Below, one piece after another: positions 34,160 through 40,540 of a stretch of 40,540 nucleotides of DNA. The notes under the pieces were generated by a model, which saw nothing but the letters and a program-made list of their open reading frames with translations, was not told the DNA's origin and ran no database searches. The translations under genes were made by a program, and so were the position numbers. This DNA is from JASBZA01 sp964345295 (GTDB lineage: Bacteria > Bacillota > Clostridia > Saccharofermentanales > Fastidiosipilaceae). The DNA lies in assembly GCA_964345295.1 (NCBI GenBank), contig CAYFQG010000012.1, positions 1 to 40,540 of the forward strand, in the 5' to 3' direction. Numbering within the stretch: position 1 is the first letter of the stretch; each line of letters starts with the position of its first letter.

Positions 34160-34245
34160 TGGTGCGGATAACAGGAGTTGAACCTGCATGAGAAATTCTC
34201 ACTAATACCTGAAACTAGCGCGTCTGCCAATTCCGCCATATCCGC
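34160..34245 (-). tRNA. tRNA-Leu (anticodon CAG)
   Basis: An 86-base class II tRNA. The acceptor stem GCGGATA/TATCCGC pairs perfectly; discriminator A and an encoded CCA (complement of 34160-34162) follow. The anticodon loop TTCAGGT gives CAG, decoding CUG. The long variable arm and D-arm (GGCGGAATTGGCAGACGC) are typical of tRNA-Leu. A separate terminator upstream suggests partial read-through or a weak promoter of its own. Confidence 0.95.
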
Positions 34246-34251
34246 ATATCG

Positions 34252-34280
34252 GTTAAAAAAAGGTTTCTTGTAAGAAACCT
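34252..34280 (-). terminator. Terminator-like hairpin between tRNA-Tyr and tRNA-Leu
   Basis: On the minus strand AGGTTTCT and AGAAACCT (complements of 34273-34280 and 34261-34268) form an 8-bp stem with a 4-base loop, followed by a run of T. It would end the CAT-Tyr transcript, partly or wholly, before tRNA-Leu. Confidence 0.7.
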
Positions 34281-34290
34281 CTTTAGTTAT

Positions 34291-34375
34291 TGGTGGGGGA
34301 GGACGGATTCGAACCATCGAAATCGTAGATAGCAGATTTACAGTCTGCCCCCTTTGGCCGCTCGGGAACTCCCCC
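34291..34375 (-). tRNA. tRNA-Tyr (anticodon GTA)
   Basis: An 85-base tRNA with acceptor GGGGGAG/CTCCCCC, long variable arm, anticodon loop CTGTAAA (GTA, tyrosine), TTCGAAT T-loop and encoded CCA (complement of 34291-34293). Confidence 0.96.
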
Positions 34376-34401
34376 ATGTAATTGTCTCAGTCTTCTGAAA
34401 A

Positions 34402-34478
34402 TGGTGGGCCTTCAGGGACTTGAACCCGGGACCGATCGGTTATGAGCCGAGTGCTCTGACCAACTGAGCTAAAGGCCC
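34402..34478 (-). tRNA. tRNA with CAT anticodon (elongator Met or Ile2)
   Basis: A 77-base tRNA with acceptor GGGCCTT/AAGGCCC, anticodon loop CTCATAA and encoded CCA. A 1-72 G-C pair excludes initiator tRNA-Met. CAT could be elongator Met, or Ile2 read as AUA after lysidine modification; the body (CTTTAGCTCAGTTGGTCAGAGC) resembles Bacillota Ile2 tRNAs, but I cannot decide. The anticodon stem CTCGG/CCGAT ends in a C-T mismatch at 27-43. Confidence 0.92.
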
Positions 34479-34511
34479 GTTAGCAACTTCCATTTCGAAA
34501 GACTGTGAAGA

Positions 34512-34540
34512 ATTATACTCATTAAGTTTTGACTCGTCAA
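34512..34540 (-). promoter_or_regulatory. Near-consensus promoter of the tRNA cluster
   Basis: On the minus strand TTGACG (complement of 34535-34540), a 17-base spacer and a perfect TATAAT (complement of 34512-34517) lie 34 bases before the CAT tRNA, as expected for a strong stable-RNA promoter. Confidence 0.9.
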
Positions 34541-34585
34541 CCCAAAAAAAGATGATTTTTGAGAAAAGTTTGGATTAAGTTAAGT

Positions 34586-34591
34586 TATAAT
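34586..34591 (+). promoter_or_regulatory. -10 box of the murL operon
   Basis: TATAAT lies 37 bases before the murL ATG. The best -35-like sequence, TTGAGA at 34559-34564, has a 21-base spacer, which is too long, so the upstream half is unclear. Confidence 0.45.
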
Positions 34592-34595
34592 CTAA

Positions 34596-34617
34596 TAAGC
34601 TAATCATTATTAGCTTA
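34596..34617 (+). promoter_or_regulatory. Perfect inverted repeat at the murL transcription start/ribosome site
   Basis: TAAGCTAAT (34596-34604) and ATTAGCTTA (34609-34617) form a perfect 9-bp inverted repeat with a 4-base loop. It lies between the -10 box and the start codon and its right arm touches the AAGGAG ribosome site. It could be an operator or a translation-limiting hairpin. Confidence 0.5.
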
Positions 34618-34628
34618 AGGAGAACTTT

Positions 34629-36059
34629 ATGCAGCAAAAATATCAGACATTCAGGGAGCAATACCCCCTATTTATCTATAAAGATTATCATGTGGAAAGG
34701 AAAGAAGAGACAGTCTTGGTGACCTATGATTTCGAGGTGCCGGGGCTTACGTCCTTTCATCCCACTTTAGAATTTCCTATCCGTCCGGATACACTTATGA
34801 ATGATCCGACCGGACCTATGGCAAGGCAAATTCTTTTTTCTATCGGCATGGTGGAGCTGATATCCTACTGGAAAATTGCCTGCCCGCCTCGGGTAGAGAT
34901 TCGCTGCGGCAATTTAAAAGAAGAGCAGATTTCTTTTTGGCTGGACCTCTACTACGGAGGCCTGGGTGAATTCTTTTATATTAACAATATCCCTGCCAAA
35001 AAAGAGGACTTCATGACCATAGAAATCGCTTCGGCTACTAAGTTAGCTGACACCGTTGAGGCAGAAGAAGCGTCTTTTCACGCATCGGGTAAAACACTCA
35101 TTCCTATCGGAGGCGGCAAGGATTCGGTGGTGACCGTAGAGCATCTTAAAGGCAAGGGCCACAATGTGGCCTTTGGTATTAATCCCACCAAGGCCAGCCT
35201 GGATACTATGGATATCGGTGGCTTTGGCCAAGAAGACCGTTTCATTGTAAAAAGGACGCTGGACTCTGAGATGCTTCGCTTGAATCAGGAGGGCTATCTA
35301 AACGGCCATACACCCTTCTCCGCCTTGCTGGCCTTTGTAGCCTATTACGGAGCCTATCTTTTGGGGGCGACCCATATTGCCCTATCGAACGAAGCCAGTG
35401 CCAATGCTTCTACCATCCCCGGTACGGATATTAACCATCAATATTCCAAGACATCGGAATTTGAACTCGCTTTTAGGTCCTATACGGAGCGTTTCCTTGA
35501 GCCCGGTATTTATTATTTCAGTCTGCTTAGGCCTTTTGCCGAAATTGCCATTGCCAGGTCTTTTGCTTCCTATCCTGCTTACCATAAGGCTTTTCGGTCC
35601 TGTAATCGCGGGTCTAAGAAGAATATTTGGTGCTGTGCCTGCTCGAAGTGCCTCTTTGTTTATACTATTCTGGCACCTTTTTTGAGTCGGGAAGACATGG
35701 TTGAGATGTTCGGAGAAGATCTTTTTGCCAAAGAAGATCTTCTGGATGATTGGCAGAAACTTATCGGTGTCCAGGAGGTGAAACCCTTTGAATGTGTGGG
35801 GACAGTGGAAGAGGTGCAATTTGCCGTCTATTTGCTCTTAAAAGACGCCGAGAAGAAGGTAGATGACTTACCACTCTTACTTAGAGAGGCTGTCCGCTAT
35901 GCCCGAGAAGGCCTATTAAAAGAGCTTAGATGGGATGAGGAGACCGGCCCGGTTTCTCTGGCTTCACCCAATCCTTTGTCTTATTGGCATGAGGATGAAA
36001 ATCTTCCTGATAGCTTTAAAGCCTACGTTAAAGACATCTTAGAGGAAGAGAAGGAATAG
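34629..36059 (+). CDS. murL: MurL-type UDP-MurNAc-L-Ala-L-Glu epimerase
   Basis: The 476-residue protein matches the MurL family. It has a PP-loop-like GGGKDS at 161-166, SNEASAN near 253-259, INHQYSKTSEFELAF at 268-282, YFSLLRPFAEIAIA, and a cysteine cluster SCN...WCCACSKC (C325, C335, C336, C338, C341). In Xanthomonas, MurL epimerises the terminal L-Glu of UDP-MurNAc-L-Ala-L-Glu to D-Glu after MurD2 has added L-Glu, bypassing glutamate racemase. The next gene, four bases downstream, is a MurD-like ligase with an altered substrate loop, which fits that pathway. The ATG is preceded by AAGGAG. Assignment rests on recognised motifs and neighbour, not on a search. Confidence 0.82.
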   Translation: MQQKYQTFREQYPLFIYKDYHVERKEETVLVTYDFEVPGLTSFHPTLEFPIRPDTLMNDPTGPMARQILFSIGMVELISYWKIACPPRVEIRCGNLKEEQISFWLDLYYGGLGEFFYINNIPAKKEDFMTIEIASATKLADTVEAEEASFHASGKTLIPIGGGKDSVVTVEHLKGKGHNVAFGINPTKASLDTMDIGGFGQEDRFIVKRTLDSEMLRLNQEGYLNGHTPFSALLAFVAYYGAYLLGATHIALSNEASANASTIPGTDINHQYSKTSEFELAFRSYTERFLEPGIYYFSLLRPFAEIAIARSFASYPAYHKAFRSCNRGSKKNIWCCACSKCLFVYTILAPFLSREDMVEMFGEDLFAKEDLLDDWQKLIGVQEVKPFECVGTVEEVQFAVYLLLKDAEKKVDDLPLLLREAVRYAREGLLKELRWDEETGPVSLASPNPLSYWHEDENLPDSFKAYVKDILEEEKE

Positions 36060-36063
36060 CTCT

Positions 36064-37590
36064 ATGAAAAAAGATAAGTCCCTCCTTTATGATTTTCTAA
36101 AAGCTAAACGTATCTTAATTTTGGGCTTTGGCCGTGAAGGTCAAGATTCTCTGAAATTTATAAAGGAATATTACGACCGTATTGAGCCGGCCGAGCTTGG
36201 TATTGCCGATTTGCATCCTATCCGTGAAGAACTCTTGGAGCCCTACAAGGCATTAGGAAAAATCAGAACTTATACAGGCGAAAATTATCTGGAAGCCATG
36301 GCGGATTTTGACTTGGTTTTAAAAAGTCCCGGGATTTCCTTTAAAGATTTCACGATTTTAAGAGAGCCAGGCAAGATTAGCTTGGCGGAATATCCGGGTG
36401 TGCAGATTTCCAGCCAAATGGATCTTTTTCTTCGTTTTGCGCCGGGAACCATTGCCGGTATTTCGGGTACCAAGGGCAAGTCGACTACGACCAGCCTGGT
36501 CTATGAAATATTTAAGGCTCAAGTCCGGAAAGAACAGGCGGAAGGGAATAGGGCTGCCCAAGCTTATTTATTAGGCAATATCGGTGTGCCGGTCCTGAAG
36601 TACTGGGACCAGTACGACGAAAATGCCTATTTGGCCTGTGAAATGAGCTCGCACCAGCTGGAATTTGTGACCGCGTCACCCCAAGCGGCCATTCTCACGA
36701 ATTTCTATCCCGAACACCTGGACCACTACCAATCCTACGACCAATATCTGGAGGCCAAATTAAACATCTGCCGTTTCCAAGATAAGTCCGGTTTGCTGGT
36801 GGTGGATTCCAATGAAGAAGAGCTTATGCAGAGGGTTCAGGCATTTTACAAGAATAAGTTAATCGATGTCCGAATGGAAGATAAGCCCTCTTTTAGAAAT
36901 GATGAACGTTCGGTTCCGTCCTACGTATTACAAGAAGGCAATCAATACCTGGCTCAAGTGGATGAGCCTTTGAAAGCGGAAGTGAGAAGACTTGTCGATA
37001 ATCCTCAGCTGGCAGCCCGGCATCAGAAAATAGATGCCCTCTTGGCTACGGCTTTGGCCAAAGCTTTGGGCGTGGACTTCGAAACGATTGACCGGGGGTT
37101 AGAGCATTTCGCTGGCCTGCCGCACCGCTTGGAAGCTCTGGGTCTTCATGGCGGACGCTACTTCTACAATGACTCTATAGCGACCATTCCTCAGGCTACA
37201 CTTTTGGCCTTAGAAAGTCTAAGGCAGACCCATCCGGTTAAGACGTTGATTCTGGGCGGTATGGACAGAGGGATTTCTTATGACGGCCTTATAGAAGCAT
37301 TGGAAAATGATCCGGACCTAGAAGTCTTAATCGGTCTCCCTGATACCGGTCATAAGATTATAGATGCTTTAAAAGAGGCTCGTGCTTCGGGTAAGACTTT
37401 TGCTTCGCTTAAAATACTTGAGCAGGTTGAAAGCATGGACCAAGCCGTGGCTTTGGCCTATTCTAGGACTCCGGAAAAGATGGCCGTTTTACTGTCGCCT
37501 GCCGCAGCGTCTTATAACCGTTACAAGAATTTTGAAGAACGCGGAGAAGACTACAGAAAGTGGGTCCTGGACTATGCAAAAAGACCGTAA
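36064..37590 (+). CDS. MurD2-like UDP-MurNAc-L-alanine--glutamate ligase
   Basis: The 508-residue Mur ligase has the ATP-binding GTKGKSTT at 135-142, the central EMSSHQLE and NFYPEHLDHY segments, and the C-terminal HRLEALG plus NDSIATIP at 369-376. In classical MurD the last motif is usually NDSKATN, so the substrate-binding C-terminal domain differs. An N-terminal Rossmann domain (LGFGREG) is kept. With murL beside it, I infer it adds L-Glu rather than D-Glu. Its end overlaps the lipid-kinase-like gene by 17 bases. An ordinary murD in the dcw cluster elsewhere cannot be excluded. Confidence 0.82.
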   Translation: MKKDKSLLYDFLKAKRILILGFGREGQDSLKFIKEYYDRIEPAELGIADLHPIREELLEPYKALGKIRTYTGENYLEAMADFDLVLKSPGISFKDFTILREPGKISLAEYPGVQISSQMDLFLRFAPGTIAGISGTKGKSTTTSLVYEIFKAQVRKEQAEGNRAAQAYLLGNIGVPVLKYWDQYDENAYLACEMSSHQLEFVTASPQAAILTNFYPEHLDHYQSYDQYLEAKLNICRFQDKSGLLVVDSNEEELMQRVQAFYKNKLIDVRMEDKPSFRNDERSVPSYVLQEGNQYLAQVDEPLKAEVRRLVDNPQLAARHQKIDALLATALAKALGVDFETIDRGLEHFAGLPHRLEALGLHGGRYFYNDSIATIPQATLLALESLRQTHPVKTLILGGMDRGISYDGLIEALENDPDLEVLIGLPDTGHKIIDALKEARASGKTFASLKILEQVESMDQAVALAYSRTPEKMAVLLSPAAASYNRYKNFEERGEDYRKWVLDYAKRP

Positions 37591-38473
37591 AGAGAGTATT
37601 CTTTTGGCCGTTAATCCTTTGGCCGGCATGGGAAAAGCTGTTGATTTGCTGGGGGAGTATTTACCGGCCTTGGCAGAAGACGGCAACCCCGTAACGGTTT
37701 ATTTTACGCAGGATGAAGACCACCTGGAAAGGATTTTGGCCTCGGAAGGAGATCGTTATGACCGTATTATTGTGACGGGCGGAGACGGATCCTTACATCA
37801 GTTGGCCAACCTGGTCATGGACCATCAGATAGAGGCTAAATTGGCCTATCTTCCGCTGGGGACAACGAACGATTTTGCGGAGAATTTGAACTATCCGGAT
37901 GATATTGCTCAGGTCGCTAAGCTGGTGCGCCTGGCAGAGCCCCATGCTTTGGATTTAGGCAAAATCTTACCGGACCGCTACTTTGTCTATGTGGCAAGTT
38001 TCGGTATTTTTACGGCAAGCTCTTACAGTACGCCGACCGAACTGAAAAATCGTGTGGGCAAGCTGGCTTATTTTGCCACTGCTTTGAAAAACTTGGGTAG
38101 TGTCGAGATTTATCCTGCTCAAGTGGTGCTGGATGAGGAGACCCATGAAGGGGATTTTATTTTCGGGGCTATCTTAAACTCTTGCCAAATGGGCGGCATT
38201 GTCAGAATGGATTCGGATAGCTTCGACTTGGCCGATGGCATGTATGAGGTTTTGCTGGTGAAAAAGCCTTCCGGCCCGGCAGATGTGACAACTATCCTAA
38301 ATGCCTTGATGAATACCGATTTCTCATCCGACCTCTTTATTTATAAGAAGGTTCGAAGCTGTTCTTTGACCTTTGACAGGCCGGTGCCCTGGACCTTGGA
38401 CGGCGAATTCGGCGGAGACTTGGAAGAACTTTCTATGGAAGTTGTCCCGCATGCCTGGAAACTTTGTTTTTAG
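37574..38473 (+). CDS. Diacylglycerol kinase family lipid kinase (DagK/YegS/BmrU type)
   Basis: The 299-residue protein has the DAGK catalytic motif VTGGDGSLHQLANL (usually GGDGTxxE) near residue 61, LPLGTTNDFAENL, and the C-terminal WTLDGEFGG. Such enzymes phosphorylate diacylglycerol to phosphatidate, recycling lipid from teichoic acid or glycolipid synthesis at the membrane. The ATG at 37574 overlaps the murD2 end by 17 bases; a longer frame from 37382 would overlap far more and reads as a shadow. It forms an operon with murL and murD2, tying lipid recycling to wall synthesis. Confidence 0.9.
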   Translation: MQKDRKESILLAVNPLAGMGKAVDLLGEYLPALAEDGNPVTVYFTQDEDHLERILASEGDRYDRIIVTGGDGSLHQLANLVMDHQIEAKLAYLPLGTTNDFAENLNYPDDIAQVAKLVRLAEPHALDLGKILPDRYFVYVASFGIFTASSYSTPTELKNRVGKLAYFATALKNLGSVEIYPAQVVLDEETHEGDFIFGAILNSCQMGGIVRMDSDSFDLADGMYEVLLVKKPSGPADVTTILNALMNTDFSSDLFIYKKVRSCSLTFDRPVPWTLDGEFGGDLEELSMEVVPHAWKLCF

Positions 38474-38506
38474 AAAAATGCCTCCTCGTTTTAGGCGAAG
38501 AGGCAT
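38474..38506 (-). terminator. Terminator between the murL operon and the hydrolase gene
   Basis: ATGCCTC (38478-38484) pairs with GAGGCAT (38500-38506), continued by TCG/CGA after one mismatch that becomes a wobble on the minus strand. The minus strand then has five T (complement of 38474-38478). It ends the hydrolase transcript and probably also acts on the plus strand. Confidence 0.8.
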
Positions 38507-38516
38507 GTGAATCTAG

Positions 38517-39440
38517 CTACATTTTACTGTCGAACCAGTCTCCCAAGTCCTTGAAGACTTTATCTCTATCTAATTCGTTTAGAATTTCGTGTCGGTCTTC
38601 AGGATAGAGCTTTAATAGGACATCTTTCATGCCCAGTTTCTGATACTTGGCCAAAACCGCCTTACAGCCTTTTTCACCACCGACCGGATCTAATTCGCCG
38701 GAGGTGATGAGGATAGGCAGGCTTTTGACAAGACCATCAACATCTTCTTGATGAGCCAATTCTTGCAGGACTTGGAAAAAATCAGCCCAGGCCGAGACTG
38801 TAAAGTCGAAGCCGCACAGGCGGTCCGCCATATAGCGGTCGACGTTCTCCTCATTTCTGGAAAGCCAGTCGAAGGGGGTGCGGTTGGGCTTAAAGGGTTT
38901 ATTGTTACTCCCCAGAGCCATGTTGTTTAAGGTTTTGCTATAAGACATAGGACCGTTCTTTTTTTTGGCACGCTTGGCTATCTTGAGACCTATGGCTGAA
39001 GCCAGAGCAGGCTGGTTACCGGTTCCCATAATGACCGCCGCATCCACGTCACGTGAATGAAGGGTTAAGAATCTTCTTACGAGGAAGGACCCCATACTGT
39101 GGCCCAGGATAAAGAGCTTTTTGCCCGGCCAAAGTGTCTTGGCATATTCCGTTACCTGAAACATATCTTGGATTAAGATTTTGTTTCCGTCTTTTTCGGC
39201 AAAGAAGCCCAGCTTATCGGGACTTGTGAGTGATTGACCGTGGCCCAGGTGGTCATGGCCTATAACCGCATAGCCTCTTTGGGTCAGATAGACCGCAAAG
39301 TCATGGTATCTTTCCATGTGTTCCGCCATACCGTGCACCAATTGAACGATGGCTTTGGGTTCTTTTTCCGGCTGCCAAGTGATGAGGTGCAATTGTGTTT
39401 TTCCGTCTCTAGAAAGAATTCTTTTGTCTTCCTTCAACAT
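38517..39440 (-). CDS. Alpha/beta hydrolase, monoacylglycerol lipase-like (Hydrolase_4)
   Basis: The 307-residue protein has the serine hydrolase fold: oxyanion-region VHGMAEH, DHLGHGQS, the nucleophile elbow GHSMGS (S115), and catalytic D251 (ELDPVGG) and H284 (EDRHEILNE). Members hydrolyse lysophospholipids or monoacylglycerols and lack a signal peptide, so this one is cytoplasmic. It has a ~35-residue basic cap insert (around KIAKRAKKKNG). I use the ATG at 39440, eight bases after AAAGGG; a GTG three codons upstream overlaps that site. Confidence 0.88.
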   Translation of the reverse strand: MLKEDKRILSRDGKTQLHLITWQPEKEPKAIVQLVHGMAEHMERYHDFAVYLTQRGYAVIGHDHLGHGQSLTSPDKLGFFAEKDGNKILIQDMFQVTEYAKTLWPGKKLFILGHSMGSFLVRRFLTLHSRDVDAAVIMGTGNQPALASAIGLKIAKRAKKKNGPMSYSKTLNNMALGSNNKPFKPNRTPFDWLSRNEENVDRYMADRLCGFDFTVSAWADFFQVLQELAHQEDVDGLVKSLPILITSGELDPVGGEKGCKAVLAKYQKLGMKDVLLKLYPEDRHEILNELDRDKVFKDLGDWFDSKM

Positions 39441-39522
39441 AGTGGTCACCCTTTCTAAGTATTTATTAAGCTTAAGATAGCATATCTACTAAATAATCAA
39501 AGAGGGAGAAAAATAAGGCTTT

Positions 39523-39540
39523 TCATTCATCTGAGAATGA
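39523..39540. promoter_or_regulatory. Inverted repeat in front of the gntR remnant
   Basis: TCATTC (39523-39528) and GAATGA (39535-39540) form a 6-bp inverted repeat with a 6-base spacer directly before the gntR ATG. It could be the autoregulatory operator of the former regulator. Confidence 0.3.
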
Positions 39541-39541
39541 T

Positions 39542-39853
39542 ATGTCATATCCATATCAATTAGCAAAGGAACGAAAGAACTTGGAAACGGAAAATAAAAA
39601 AGCATTGTACGAGCAAATTTATGACGACCTTCTCAAAGGCATCCAGGAAGGTAAGTGGAAGGAAGGGGAGAGAGTCCCTACCGAGAAAGAACTTTCTAGT
39701 ACGTACAATGTCAGCCGTATTACCATCAAAAAGGCCTTGGATAAGTTAGCCTCGCAAGATATTATCAAGCGTTATCCGGGCAGAGGATCCTTTGTTAATG
39801 CTATTTCTGAAGATTTAGCGAGCCTTAATGTGGAAGATTCAACACTTGATTGA
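39542..39853 (+). pseudogene. Truncated GntR-family regulator (DNA-binding domain only)
   Basis: The 103 residues hold a complete GntR winged helix: LYEQIYDDLLKGI, PTEKELSSTYNVSRITIKKALDKL and RYPGRGSFV. Intact regulators of this class carry a further ~150-270 residue effector domain (UTRA or LacI-type), which is missing. The frame stops 26 bases into an overlapping frame that encodes a GH125 fragment. The DNA-binding piece could still bind DNA but would lack ligand control. Alternative start: TTG at 39581 after AAAGGA. Confidence 0.8.
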
Positions 39854-40427
39854 AGGCTTAATTTCTAAGCAAATTGATTTTATTTTAAAAGATCCTTATG
39901 CCAATGCTTTTAACGCCGAAGATAACGGAGCCGGCCACCAAGATGATCGAACTGAAATGGGCCCGGGCATTTGGGAAAGAAAGTATGAGATAGACTCTTT
40001 ATGCTATCCCGTTGATTTAGCCTACAAGTATTATGAGAAAACGGACAATGATCGAATGTTTACCGATAAATTTCATAAGGCCTTACATGTGATTGTAGAT
40101 CTTTGGAAGGCGGAACAAAACCATGCTGATTCAAAGTATTACTTTGAAAGAAATACCGGCATTGCAACAGACACCTTACCTAATGAAGGAAAAGGATCCG
40201 AAGTCGCTTACACGGGCATGACTTGGTCCGGTTTTAGACACAGTGATGATGCCTGTACTTACGGCTACCTGGTTCCTTCCAATATGTTTGCCGTGGTTGT
40301 GCTTTCGCAAATCCAGACCCTTGCCGAAAAGATTTTTAAAGATAAAACTTTGGCCGATAAGGCTTTGGCCCTGGAAAAAGAAATCCGCAAAGGCATTGAC
40401 CAATATAAGCAGAGGAAAACAGATTAA
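39828..40427 (+). pseudogene. Internal fragment of a GH125 exo-alpha-1,6-mannosidase
   Basis: The 199-residue frame matches the middle of GH125 (formerly DUF1237) enzymes: IEGLI.KQIDFILKDPYANAFN, WERKYEIDSLCYP, and the strongly conserved TGMTWSGFRHSDDACTYGY followed by PSNMFAVVVL. Full enzymes have about 430 residues; both the N-terminal third and the C-terminal part are missing. Recognisable GH125 sequence begins near 39846, almost exactly where the gntR frame ends. A deletion has therefore fused the two genes. Activity is not expected. Confidence 0.85.
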
Positions 40428-40432
40428 AACCA

Positions 40433-40468
40433 AAAGCTCTAGGACTTAGTCTTGGGGCTTTTGTTGTT
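40433..40468 (+). terminator. Terminator-like hairpin after the GH125 fragment
   Basis: AAAGCTCTAGGAC (40433-40445) pairs along its full 13 bases with GTCTTGGGGCTTT (40449-40461), using several G-T pairs on the plus strand, followed by TGTTGTT. On the minus strand the same hairpin is followed by TTGGTTTT, so it could work in both directions. Confidence 0.6.
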
Positions 40469-40540
40469 AATGAGATACCCTATTTGTTTCTTATAGCGAG
40501 CAAGCTTAATAATAGATTTTCTTAAAGCAAAAGAAGCCAC
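40439..40540 (-). CDS. Possible 3' end of a minus-strand gene running out of the window
   Basis: The minus strand is open from the window edge for 33 codons, ending at TAG (complement of 40439-40441). The peptide is basic and ends in INNKSPKTKS. The stop codon falls in the terminator hairpin, as often seen at gene ends. The stretch is too short to identify and may be chance. Confidence 0.2.
   Translation of the reverse strand: MASFALRKSIIKLARYKKQIGYLINNKSPKTKS

Noticed and set aside
34629..36059. Annotating the GGGKDS protein as a generic PP-loop ATPase or asparagine-synthase-like enzyme
   Set aside because: The INHQYSK, SLLRPFAEIA and WCCACSKC motifs and the adjacent Mur ligase fit MurL better.
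37382..38473. Longer 363-codon version of the diacylglycerol kinase gene
   Set aside because: The extra 64 codons lie in another frame of murD2 and the residues are unlike the family; the ATG at 37574 gives the normal length.
1..40540. CRISPR array, intact insertion sequence or prophage
   Set aside because: I saw no regularly spaced direct repeats, no transposase or integrase frames and no phage structural genes.

Overview
This window looks like a chromosomal segment of a low-to-moderate GC, Gram-positive anaerobe of the Bacillota, most likely class Clostridia. The evidence is the gene content: bifunctional AdhE, formate-THF ligase, the MEP-pathway enzyme Dxs in the exonuclease VII/IspA/ArgR/RecN order typical of Clostridia, Asp23/AmaP/DUF2273 envelope proteins, a KtrAB potassium system, and a TPP-riboswitch-controlled ThiT. 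I cannot name a genus from the sequence alone.

Layout. 1-1000: the 3' end of a tRNA-Thr, its terminator, a decayed nickel/peptide-type ABC ATPase and ridA. 1000-5800: ktrB-ktrA on the minus strand, tcdA-tatD on the plus strand, then thiT (minus) with a TPP riboswitch, a Shine-Dalgarno-sequestering hairpin and a good promoter. The 400-base gap before fhs also holds two plus-strand hairpins with U-tracts that end no visible gene. 5790-14213: a plus-strand run of fhs, a paralogous type IIA topoisomerase pair, an atypical flavin disulfide oxidoreductase overlapping the topoisomerase gene, and an asparaginase. Aspartate kinase follows convergently and yqeG diverges from it.

16264-19700: a visibly more AT-rich cassette with its own promoter. 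It encodes a 147-residue secreted two-cysteine protein that I do not recognise, two half-size FtsX/MacB-like membrane proteins and a MacB/LolD-type ATPase. The arrangement resembles bacteriocin export/immunity loci. It is the best candidate here for an undescribed system and looks like an insertion between housekeeping blocks.

19750-30470: a long, tightly packed plus-strand housekeeping run: efp, asp23, amaP, DUF2273, nusB, xseA, xseB, ispA, dxs, nadK, argR, recN, and an RluD-type pseudouridine synthase. 30500-34100: adhE coupled to a small-molecule kinase of the APH fold, then a terminator. 34118-34540: minus-strand tRNA genes (a CAT tRNA, Tyr, Leu) driven by a near-consensus promoter.

34590-38473: a three-gene operon of a MurL-type epimerase, a MurD2-like ligase and a diacylglycerol-kinase-family protein. 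The first two suggest the alternative route for placing D-Glu in peptidoglycan: L-Glu is added first and then epimerised. 38474-40540: a minus-strand alpha/beta hydrolase, then a deletion scar joining the front of a GntR regulator to an internal piece of a GH125 alpha-mannosidase, a terminator-like hairpin and possibly the tail of a minus-strand gene.
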